Assembly (NCBI RefSeq): GCF_013416325.1
Contig: NZ_JACCGK010000008.1
Coordinates: 173,453-237,452 of the forward strand
Origin: Vreelandella sedimenti
GTDB lineage: Bacteria; Pseudomonadota; Gammaproteobacteria; Pseudomonadales; Halomonadaceae
Length of the DNA stretch: 64,000 nucleotides
Direction of reading: 5' to 3'
Made by a program: the position numbers and the translations under genes. Each line of letters begins with the position of its first letter. The first letter of the stretch is position 1. The notes below the pieces were generated by a model, which saw only the letters and a program-made list of their open reading frames with translations, did no database searches and was not told where the DNA came from. This document shows positions 51,808-59,492 of this stretch, piece by piece.

Positions 51808-52995
51808 TTATGAATAGATGATAAACCCCTCCTTTATTGATTTGGTTAATTTACAATGGCTTAGGGAACTAGCATGAAATAGCCTAATGATTGATTCACA
51901 TCTATCACTGAGCAACTGATCTGCTTTCTCAATAGCCTCCGCTAAACTCATTGGCCCATCTACTAGCGAAAATGCAGCAGAAACACCTTGTGAGTAAGAG
52001 GCACGCCACCCCTCCCCTAACTGCCCAGCGATTATTACCACGGGTATATCCCTTTCACTGGCAAGTCTGGCAATGCCAATCGGCGTTTTACCTGCCAAAC
52101 TTTGACCATCTAAACGCCCTTCTCCTGTAATGACTAAGTCAGCATCATTAAGATGATTATTAAAGTTGACTTGTTGCATTACAACGTCGATACCAGGCTT
52201 AAGCGTTGCCTTTAAAAAAGCCATTGCCGCATAACCCATTCCCCCAGCAGCACCAGCACCTGGAAAATCGCTGACATCGACGCCAGTCACTTCGCTGACT
52301 TTTTGGGAGAAATTGGCTAGCAATGCGTCAAGGACAGAAACATCCGCTGGCGAGGCGCCTTTTTGGGGGCCATAAATCGCACTGGCCCCATTAGCGCCTA
52401 AAAGGGGGTTATCAACATCAACCGCTGCTACTACTTGTAAATCTTTTAAACGTTGATCCAATCCCGAAAGATCAACTTTATCCAGCTTAAATAAGCTCTC
52501 AGTCACGGGAGGGAGTTCACTACCCTCTTTATCGAGAAGCTTCCCCCCTAAAGCAACTAGCATTCCAGCCCCAGCGTCATTAGTCGCACTTCCGCCTAAT
52601 GTTATAACAAGAGACTTAGCGCCCTTATTTAAAGCTTGATTAATGAGCTGTCCAACCCCATACGTAGTACTTCTGTAAATGGAGTTCTTTTCAACATCGA
52701 CATACTGAAGCCCGCAGGCTTCTGCCAGCTCCACATAAGCTGTTGAGCTAGCGCTATGCCAACCCCACGCGGCACGACGCGATCCACCAAAAGCATCAAC
52801 TACTTCTGTATGGAACACGGCAGCCCCCGTAGAGGAAACTAAGGCATCAAGGGTTCCTTCTCCCCCATCGCCCATAGGGCACTTAATAGTGATTGCGTGT
52901 GGGAAAGCACGGACGATACCTTTTTCCATCGCAACCGCTGCAGCCTGAGCCGATAACGCGCCTTTATAACTATCAGGAGCAATAACAATTTTCAT
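51808..52995 (-). CDS. Glycerate 2-kinase (GlxK/GarK family)
   Basis: A 395-residue kinase. The family start MKIVIAPDSYKGALSA, the CPMGDGGEGTLDAL loop and TLGGSATNDAGAGMLVALG are all present, with ITGEGRLDGQSLAGKTPIG near the C-terminus. It phosphorylates D-glycerate at position 2 with ATP, giving 2-phosphoglycerate for the enolase in the same operon. The last about 25 residues (LFHASSLSHCKLTKSIK...) extend beyond the usual family end. Ribosome site AGAGGGG. Confidence 0.93.
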   Translation of the reverse strand: MKIVIAPDSYKGALSAQAAAVAMEKGIVRAFPHAITIKCPMGDGGEGTLDALVSSTGAAVFHTEVVDAFGGSRRAAWGWHSASSTAYVELAEACGLQYVDVEKNSIYRSTTYGVGQLINQALNKGAKSLVITLGGSATNDAGAGMLVALGGKLLDKEGSELPPVTESLFKLDKVDLSGLDQRLKDLQVVAAVDVDNPLLGANGASAIYGPQKGASPADVSVLDALLANFSQKVSEVTGVDVSDFPGAGAAGGMGYAAMAFLKATLKPGIDVVMQQVNFNNHLNDADLVITGEGRLDGQSLAGKTPIGIARLASERDIPVVIIAGQLGEGWRASYSQGVSAAFSLVDGPMSLAEAIEKADQLLSDRCESIIRLFHASSLSHCKLTKSIKEGFIIYS

Positions 52996-53103
52996 TTACT
53001 AGCCCCTCTACAGAGGAAAGCCGTAGGCATTAAGCATCAAAATAACACCACTGATGCTCTCAGCCGCTTCAAGAACATACGTTTTGAAGCCACGACCATG
53101 CCT

Positions 53104-54165
53104 TTATTGTTGTTCAATATCAGAACAGATGGCCTGAGTAACATCGCGCGTATTCGCTGAGCCACCGAGGTCTTTTGTTTGTAGGCCAGAGGCAGTCAGC
53201 CGCTCAACGGCTGCCATTAGTCGTTCAGCCGCAGTAGCTTCCCCCAAGTGCTCCAGCATCATGGCAGCTGTCCAAAAGGACCCCACTGGGTTGGCAATAC
53301 CTTGCCCGGCGATATCAAATGCTGAACCATGGATAGGTTCAAACATGGAAGGGTAAGTCCTTTCTGGATTCAGGTTTGCGGTGGGCGCAATACCTAGACT
53401 GCCTGAAAGGGCAGCTGCCAAATCAGATAAAATGTCTGCATGGAGGTTGGTTGCAACAATAACGTCCATCGTCTCCGGCTTGAGAACCATGCGAGTAGTC
53501 GCAGCATCCACAAGCTCCCGATCAATTTTTACATCAGGGAAGTCTTTTGCGACTTCAAAGAACACCTCATCCCACAGCACCATGCCGTGCCGCTGAGCGT
53601 TAGACTTAGTGACTAGCGTCAGTTTTTTGCGAGGACGGCTTTGTGCTAGTTTGAACGCAAAACGATGGATTCGCTCGATCCCTTTCCGCGTGAAAACAGA
53701 CACCTCAGTACCGACTTCCTCAGGGTGTCCTTGGTGAACTCGGCCACCGTTACCTGAATATTCACCTTCGCTATTTTCTCTAACAATTACCCAATCAATC
53801 TCTTCAGCGCCTTTTAAGCGGCTGTTAACACCTGGCAGGACCCGAGCGGGACGTACATTCGCGTATTGATCAAAGCCTTGGCAGATAGCGAGCCGAAGCT
53901 CCCAAAGGGAAACGTGATCGGGAACATCTTGGCTACCCACGGCACCGAAGTAGATAGCGTCAAATTTTGAAAGTTTTTCTAGCCCTCCTTCAGGAATGTA
54001 CTCGCCCTGGCTAAGGTAGCGCTGGGAGCTCCAATCAAAGTCTTCGAATTCAAAATGGAAATTCCCACTTTTTTTCGCCAACGTTTCAAGCACTTTTTTG
54101 CCTGCCTCAATCACTTCGAGGCCGATTCCATCACCAGGAATAACTGCAACGCGATGACTACGCAT
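53104..54165 (-). CDS. ttuC: Tartrate dehydrogenase/decarboxylase (TtuC/DmlA family)
   Basis: A 353-residue member of the isocitrate/isopropylmalate dehydrogenase superfamily. Signatures: VIPGDGIGLEVI at the N-terminus, VRENSEGEYSGNGGRVH, KSNAQRHGMVLWDEVF (catalytic Lys), and FEPIHGSAFDIAGQGIANPVG. SEGEYSGNGG identifies the tartrate/D-malate branch rather than LeuB. Converts tartrate to D-glycerate plus CO2 (meso-tartrate) or to oxaloglycolate, NAD- and metal-dependent. D-malate dehydrogenase (DmlA) is the alternative; the adjacent glycerate kinase supports tartrate. First gene of the operon, divergent from LysR. Confidence 0.86.
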   Translation of the reverse strand: MRSHRVAVIPGDGIGLEVIEAGKKVLETLAKKSGNFHFEFEDFDWSSQRYLSQGEYIPEGGLEKLSKFDAIYFGAVGSQDVPDHVSLWELRLAICQGFDQYANVRPARVLPGVNSRLKGAEEIDWVIVRENSEGEYSGNGGRVHQGHPEEVGTEVSVFTRKGIERIHRFAFKLAQSRPRKKLTLVTKSNAQRHGMVLWDEVFFEVAKDFPDVKIDRELVDAATTRMVLKPETMDVIVATNLHADILSDLAAALSGSLGIAPTANLNPERTYPSMFEPIHGSAFDIAGQGIANPVGSFWTAAMMLEHLGEATAAERLMAAVERLTASGLQTKDLGGSANTRDVTQAICSDIEQQ

Positions 54166-54296
54166 ATATAATGCTCCTACCTATCTAATTTTTTATATGA
54201 AAATACGTTTGCTTGGCACTACAGACATTAGATGACAAGGTGAAATGACTTCAATATACTTCCAGTTAATACAGAAACAACCAAGAGTTAATAATC

Positions 54297-55208
54297 ATGG
54301 TTAGTAGTGATTTCGAGTTTTTTATATTAATTTGTCAATCTGGAAGCATATCTAAAGCAGCTAAGGATTTTGATATAACTCCAGCCGCAGCCAGCAAACG
54401 ACTTTCTAATATTGAAAAAAATATTGGTTGCCAGCTTATATCCAGGTCCACCCGTTCCATGAGTCTTACAGCTAATGGGAAGTTATACTTAGAATACGCC
54501 CGAAAAGTTACATCAACTTTAGAAGAAATGAGCTTAGCATTACGTCAAAAGACTGACGAAGCCGAAGGCCCAATCAGAATTAATGCACCATTCGGATTTG
54601 GGAGAAAGTATATTTCAAAGTTTGTTTCAGACTTTATAGAAGAGCACCCTAAAATTGAATGCCAGCTGCATCTATCAGATCATCCTTTGAATTTAATCAC
54701 CAACTCCTTTGATATCGGGATCCGGTTCGGTTCACTACCAGACTCTGGTTTACACGCTAGGAAAATTGCCTCACATAGACGTTTTTTGTGTGCCTCACCT
54801 AGTTATTTTGCTACTAAAAATGAACCCACAACACCTCATGAACTCTCTCATCACAATTGTATAGTACTTAGACAAAATGACGAAACTTACGGTAACTGGC
54901 ATTTCACAAAAGAAGATCAAATTTACCATGTCCGGGTCGGAGGAAACTTAAGTTCCAATGACGGCGAAAGCGTTCTAAGCTGGGCTCTAAAGGGGCATGG
55001 TATCGCGATAAGGGCAGAATGGGACGTTTACCATCATTTAAAGCAAGGGACTTTAAAGAAGGTTCTTAGTGACTATCAACTTCCTAATGCAGATATATAT
55101 GCTGTTTACCCTTATAAGCAGAACATTCCTATTCGGCTAAGAATGTTCATTGATTATTTAGCTGAGAAAATGAAAATAATTCCATTTGAAAGGCATGACA
55201 AAACTTAA
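54297..55208 (+). CDS. LysR-family regulator of the tartrate cluster
   Basis: A 303-residue LTTR. The helix-turn-helix reads FILICQSGSISKAAKDFDITPAAASKRLSNIEKNIG, followed by RSTRSMSLTANGKLYL and the effector domain with RIGIRFG-type segments (FDIGIRFGSLPDSGL). It is divergent from ttuC with a 131-base shared promoter region, the classic arrangement for an activator responding to the pathway substrate (as TtuA/DmlR do). No optimal ribosome site is visible. Its stop lies about 240 bases from the CRISPR array terminator. Confidence 0.9.
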   Translation: MVSSDFEFFILICQSGSISKAAKDFDITPAAASKRLSNIEKNIGCQLISRSTRSMSLTANGKLYLEYARKVTSTLEEMSLALRQKTDEAEGPIRINAPFGFGRKYISKFVSDFIEEHPKIECQLHLSDHPLNLITNSFDIGIRFGSLPDSGLHARKIASHRRFLCASPSYFATKNEPTTPHELSHHNCIVLRQNDETYGNWHFTKEDQIYHVRVGGNLSSNDGESVLSWALKGHGIAIRAEWDVYHHLKQGTLKKVLSDYQLPNADIYAVYPYKQNIPIRLRMFIDYLAEKMKIIPFERHDKT

Positions 55209-55444
55209 TAGAACGGCCTAAGCCACGTTTACTTGAGAAATCAGCCAAGGTTATGAGAGAGACGCTGATCTTTAATAAAAAGAGAAATTATCGTTTTCGC
55301 TTTATCTTGATAAAAATTCAAACGTGCGTACAGTAAAGTAATTAAACCTCGTATTTTTCCACATAAAGCTCCAGCACCATTGGCACATATCAAGGATATT
55401 ATTGTAAATGAGCTGATTTGAATTTAGGACAAAAATAACCCAAT

Positions 55445-55472
55445 AAAAAACACCCCCAAGAAACCTTGGGGG
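55445..55472 (-). terminator. Rho-independent terminator closing the CRISPR array
   Basis: On the minus strand CCCCCAAG pairs perfectly with CTTGGGGG around a four-base loop, followed by TGTTTTTT. It starts about ten bases after the last degenerate repeat and so ends the transcript of the cas operon and array. Confidence 0.93.
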
Positions 55473-55480
55473 TAAGGCCA

Positions 55481-55618
55481 TTTCTGCCTTGCGGCGGTTG
55501 GTATCATTACCGATGCTTTCTTCCAGTCCTAATATCAGCTGCCTATTCGGCGGTTCACTCTCCAATAAAGATGGCGCATATGCCTTCGTTTTTTTCAGCC
55601 GCCTATTCGGCGTTTCAC
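55481..55618 (-). CRISPR. Minimal I-F-type CRISPR array, two repeats plus one degenerate repeat
   Basis: Read on the minus strand, repeat 1 (55591-55618) and repeat 2 (55531-55558) are 28 bases, identical at 23 positions, with the I-F core GCCGAATAGGC. Spacer 1 (55559-55590) and spacer 2 (55499-55530) are each 32 bases. A degenerate third repeat (55481-55498) keeps only AACCGCCGC...GGCAG. Two 32-base spacers and a diverged last repeat fit the typical-plus-homing-guide layout of I-F3 transposons. The array follows cas6 by about 130 bases in the same direction. Spacer 2 resembles the SRP RNA gene; see findings. Confidence 0.9.
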
Positions 55619-55658
55619 TAGATGTACCTAACATATATACAATAGACACCAATCAGAT

Positions 55659-55690
55659 AAAATTTAAATTTAAATTTAAATTTAAATTTT
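55659..55690. repeat. Hexamer tandem repeat AAATTT between cas6 and array
   Basis: Five consecutive AAATTT units make a perfectly self-complementary AT tract in the array leader. It could act as a bent or easily melted leader element, a nucleoid-protein site, or be prone to slippage. Confidence 0.8.
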
Positions 55691-55746
55691 CCTTCATAAG
55701 GCCTGAGAATAAGCTATTGATACAAATAAATAATGAATACTAATAT

Positions 55747-56343
55747 TTAGGTAATTTGTCTAAGGTAAGGCACAGTACCCATGTGGGTCTGAGTAGTCGC
55801 GAATCCATAGCTGTTGTATCTGGCATCAGTCCGCTCTGCTGAACAACGCTGTATAAATAGTGGGAAGCGCTGTCCCGACGACAGACTATCCATCGGTATG
55901 ATATGGCATTGATTAGCTACACGGCTCATTTGCGGGCTAATGGGAACGAATGGCTCCCCACGCTCGAATGCGCGCTTTTGGCCACGTATTAATCTACGCC
56001 TTGCCTCACCAGGAAAAAACTTGACGATACTTTGGTTGCGAACAAATTTAACTTCATAAACATCAGGAGGGACTTGTCTAATTTCGCTGACAGTTATAAA
56101 ACCTTGTTCCTGCATAATTTTAAAATATTGCATTGCTGACAAGCATGCTAATTTATTTTCTTCTTTGCTGATGAAGGCAACAGAACCACCTAATGTTTCA
56201 TCTGTCCATCCAGGAAAAGTTATGCCAATCATTGAGTCTTGACACTTACTCATAAGACTATGTAAAACAGCTATACACTTACCTGCTAAGAATGAATAAT
56301 CGGCACCAGGTATAATATATTGGATAAAAAAATAATATCTCAT
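55747..56343 (-). CDS. cas6f: Cas6f (Csy4) crRNA-processing endoribonuclease
   Basis: A 198-residue protein matching Cas6f length. It starts MRYYFFIQYIIP, has the HSLMSK helix, and ends in a Cas6f-like domain with GEARRRLIRGQKRAFERGE (Arg-rich helix that grips the repeat hairpin), followed by IPMDSLSSGQRFPLFIQ and a C-terminal Y-G-F segment (SYGFATTQTHMGTVPYL). It cuts the repeat 3' of its stem and stays on the crRNA in the Cascade complex. It overlaps the cas7 stop by four bases, and the array follows directly. Confidence 0.92.
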   Translation of the reverse strand: MRYYFFIQYIIPGADYSFLAGKCIAVLHSLMSKCQDSMIGITFPGWTDETLGGSVAFISKEENKLACLSAMQYFKIMQEQGFITVSEIRQVPPDVYEVKFVRNQSIVKFFPGEARRRLIRGQKRAFERGEPFVPISPQMSRVANQCHIIPMDSLSSGQRFPLFIQRCSAERTDARYNSYGFATTQTHMGTVPYLRQIT

Positions 56344-57398
56344 ATATCACCTTTTTTAATTCCTTTTTGAAACATTCCACCTTTAACTAAAACTGACATA
56401 AAAAAGTGTGAATGCGAGCTAACGCAACCAGTTTTAATTATTTCATTAGTTAACACATCAACCTTTGATAGCAAAGAATAATAGTCCAGCCCCGTTGTTG
56501 GTTCGCGCATAGCCAAAACTCTTTGACGGTCTGCTCCGTACTCACTGACTCTCAAGGGATACTCAGCATCATTATCCATCCACCAATCATCAATTTTTTG
56601 AATTGCAGCACCCACTTTATATGATCCAAAACTGACAGCTTGTCGTCCATCAGGTAAAGTCACCTTCAAATATTGCTTTGTCGCAATCCTTGCACTACCC
56701 TCATAACCATTTTTGCTTTTTTCAGTAAAAACTTGGCTCGGATATATTTCTTGACAAAAACCAGCGTTTATAGTGGCGTTAACATCTATAAACAGATATT
56801 CCTCGGGTATCGAAAGTGCCCTTGTCAGCTCTTCTGAAAATTCATCTAAAGTTTTGTCGTCTTCCTGTTTCCATAAAGACCCCCACTCTTTATGCTGAGC
56901 TCCTCTAATATTGTATTTATTTTCATTTGAAGTAATCACTTCAACAGATACACCCTGCGCCTTCTTGTTTCGCCACAGCCATTCAGCCGACAAAATATTT
57001 TTTGCATAACGCATAGCTAGCTCTTTATACCCGCCCGCTTTCAAATATTCGTCAGCAAATAATTTTAATAAATTGTTAATTTCTGAATCGTCGCAAACGC
57101 GTGGTTCCAAACTGTTAGCAATCACACGGAGAGAAAAGCGACAATATATAACATCAACCAAAGGTGGTACATAACATGTTTCAATAGTTATAAGGTTAGC
57201 ATGACCTAAGCCGCTTGTTTCCCTCGGTCTTGCAGCACCGGTTGACATATACCCGTCGGTAAAAGTGGCTTTCGGAGCACGTAGCCTCATCACCTCAGCT
57301 TGGAGTGGCTCAAACTCACTCGTAGCAGTACGATAGTAAAAAACGGCTTTTCCAGGATTCAGAGACCGCTCATAGCTAAGATGCTTAAAAGGGTTCAT
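56340..57398 (-). CDS. cas7f: Cas7f (Csy3) Cascade backbone protein
   Basis: A 352-residue protein. The start HLSYERSLNPGKAVFYY and the internal VEVITSNENKYNIRGAQHKEWGSL and LPDGRQAVSFGSYKVGAAIQKID regions fit Csy3/Cas7f. Six copies line the crRNA in I-F Cascade and flip out every sixth base. It lies 12 bases after the cas8-cas5 gene and overlaps cas6f. No Cas1, Cas2 or Cas3 gene accompanies it, as expected for a transposon-borne, non-degrading system. Confidence 0.92.
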   Translation of the reverse strand: MNPFKHLSYERSLNPGKAVFYYRTATSEFEPLQAEVMRLRAPKATFTDGYMSTGAARPRETSGLGHANLITIETCYVPPLVDVIYCRFSLRVIANSLEPRVCDDSEINNLLKLFADEYLKAGGYKELAMRYAKNILSAEWLWRNKKAQGVSVEVITSNENKYNIRGAQHKEWGSLWKQEDDKTLDEFSEELTRALSIPEEYLFIDVNATINAGFCQEIYPSQVFTEKSKNGYEGSARIATKQYLKVTLPDGRQAVSFGSYKVGAAIQKIDDWWMDNDAEYPLRVSEYGADRQRVLAMREPTTGLDYYSLLSKVDVLTNEIIKTGCVSSHSHFFMSVLVKGGMFQKGIKKGDI

Positions 57399-57410
57399 TG
57401 TTTTGACCTG

Positions 57411-59492
57411 CTAAGCTTTAACCATAAGCATAGTCAAATTCTCAACTTTCAGCCTCCAAAATGCATTCACGAAAAAATACAGCGGCTTTTGGAGCCTCAG
57501 CCTCGCTGGCGACACCATATCCGCCACACTGATCAGAGGCTCAGCATAGGCATGATATAATTTGTGCGAACCGGGTCTTTCGCGAGGTGGCTCCAACATT
57601 TGATAACCCGTCAAGGTGGGTAAACAATACGGGCGCTTGGCGAGATATGTAACTAAACTATTAATGCTATTTGGCTGTTCCTCTGAAGCAATAATCCAAC
57701 GCCCTTCTTCTGGTAAGGTAGAAATTACCTCAGACAGGGACTCATTATCCTTGTGTAATAAACACCATTTTGGCTCATCATAAAGCGGTGGCGGCTGCAT
57801 TATGCCCCCTGCGAACCTGCCTGGAAAGGCTGCTTGGATCAAAGGCAATTCTCTTTCCTCAAGCACCCCTAACTCACTATCAGCATGGAGCCGAATAACC
57901 AAATCCATTCGCAGATCACAGTAGCGCATATCAATCAGACCAGGCCTTCTCACAGGCCCTCCACTTTTAGACGGTGGAATGTTTTGTTCTGGTATTTTTG
58001 CATTTCCGGAAAAATTATACTGGCGTAAGAAGCAGGCAACGCCATCAAACAGTACATTGCGACTAAGAAGTTTTTGTAACAGAAGCTGATAGTTATAAAC
58101 CACTCCCCAAAGAGCGGTCATTGAAGGTAGGCCCACGACGTATGGGCAAGATAAAGCTTGTGCGTCGAAAACGTGCAGATTTTTAAGATGAAGATAACGA
58201 GAAGATTTGTCGCTATCTTTATTCTCTTGCGACTGCAATAGGCGCTTTAGCAATACCTTAATCTGGCTTTTTAATGGCAACAATAATTCAGGATGATAAG
58301 CGAATCGCTCGGTAGCACGATACTTGACCAATGCCGCGTGTAGCTCTTTATTGATCAACACAAGATGATCAATCAGTTGATTATCAGGGGTATATATAAG
58401 AAGCTGAGCTAGCCCTATACCTCTACTTTGCGTTTCAATGTGTGCTTTTCCACGCCAGTAACTTATTGGAGCTAGCCATTCTGCCAAATGTACTCTTAAT
58501 GAGTGCATTGCAGCACGGCGGAGAATATTCCTCTCTTTTTGAGTCTGCAACTGCTTGCTTATAATGATATCTTCGCAAGCGGTGATAAACCCCTCACTTC
58601 TTAAAGTGCGTTCATAAAAATAAACACCTTGACTACTTTCAGTATTATTGTATTTTTTTTGTTTCCAATTTTGACTATTACCACAATTAGGTGGGTAGTT
58701 AAGTACAGCAACTTTTCCTCCTAAGGACGAAGCTAGATCACCCACACTTGATGCATGCCAATGCTTAATAGTGGTAAAATTTCCATTTTTCTCTTTTCGC
58801 GCAATTTGAATATCTGAAAGCATTGAGTGAGATGCTACGGGGGTAATACTAATATCATGACCCTGATAAGGGAAAGTTACTTGCACAGAGCGATAATTGA
58901 CAGATAAAGGAAATAAGTTAGTCGTAAGATATTCTTTAAAAAGCTTCTGAAGATACAGCCACTGGCCATGTGGCATCCCTAACGCCTCAAATACATTCCA
59001 CCAGCACTGCTCATTTTCTGCAATTAAACCTGCTAAACAAGTGGGATTCCCACGAAACAAAAAATGCGATCCAAACAGTTTTGCCTTATTAACAGCTGAT
59101 GAGTTGTGTGACCATCCTAAACGCTGTATGCAGTAAAATGATGATACCGTATTTATAGCTGGCGTTTCTAATCGTGCTATCATTCTTTGACCCGATATGC
59201 GTGTATCAGGGTATTTAACGTTATGTGTATGTAGCCACTTAATTTCCTGGGCACATTTTTCCATGTGATACCAATCCATAAGTGTCGCAGTCGCCATGGT
59301 ATTATCTAGTATATTTGCAACGTCTTCTCGTTTATGTGAGAGATTTAGCAACGCAATTGCTGCCATAGGCTCACTTTCAGAAACTTCAACTAATTTCGTG
59401 TAAGGAGCAAACGCCTTACGAATAGCAACTGAACGCTCATTGACAGGTAGCTCAATAATTTCATTAAGATGCATGAGCATTGTCCTCACCAA
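57411..59492 (-). CDS. Cas8f-Cas5f fusion protein of I-F3 Cascade
   Basis: A 693-residue protein, far longer than free Cas8f (Csy1) or Cas5f (Csy2) and close to the fused Cas8/5 of I-F3 transposon systems. The N-terminal roughly 370 residues are Cas8f-like (PAM recognition); the C-terminal part has Cas5f features such as LHLKNLHVFDAQALSCPYVVGLPSMTALWG and GVACFLRQYNFSG. The ATG overlaps the tniQ stop by seven bases, showing translational coupling to the transposition adaptor. The fusion is diagnostic for CRISPR-associated transposons rather than a defence I-F1 system. Confidence 0.93.
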   Translation of the reverse strand: MVRTMLMHLNEIIELPVNERSVAIRKAFAPYTKLVEVSESEPMAAIALLNLSHKREDVANILDNTMATATLMDWYHMEKCAQEIKWLHTHNVKYPDTRISGQRMIARLETPAINTVSSFYCIQRLGWSHNSSAVNKAKLFGSHFLFRGNPTCLAGLIAENEQCWWNVFEALGMPHGQWLYLQKLFKEYLTTNLFPLSVNYRSVQVTFPYQGHDISITPVASHSMLSDIQIARKEKNGNFTTIKHWHASSVGDLASSLGGKVAVLNYPPNCGNSQNWKQKKYNNTESSQGVYFYERTLRSEGFITACEDIIISKQLQTQKERNILRRAAMHSLRVHLAEWLAPISYWRGKAHIETQSRGIGLAQLLIYTPDNQLIDHLVLINKELHAALVKYRATERFAYHPELLLPLKSQIKVLLKRLLQSQENKDSDKSSRYLHLKNLHVFDAQALSCPYVVGLPSMTALWGVVYNYQLLLQKLLSRNVLFDGVACFLRQYNFSGNAKIPEQNIPPSKSGGPVRRPGLIDMRYCDLRMDLVIRLHADSELGVLEERELPLIQAAFPGRFAGGIMQPPPLYDEPKWCLLHKDNESLSEVISTLPEEGRWIIASEEQPNSINSLVTYLAKRPYCLPTLTGYQMLEPPRERPGSHKLYHAYAEPLISVADMVSPARLRLQKPLYFFVNAFWRLKVENLTMLMVKA

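Noticed and set aside
55209..55444. Candidate right end of the CRISPR-associated transposon
   Set aside because: I looked for a TGT terminus with repeated TnsB-like sites, but none was convincing, so no end is annotated.
55302..55652. Minus-strand 116-codon open frame spanning the CRISPR array
   Set aside because: It reads through repeats, spacers and terminator; its protein resembles nothing. The array explains this stretch.
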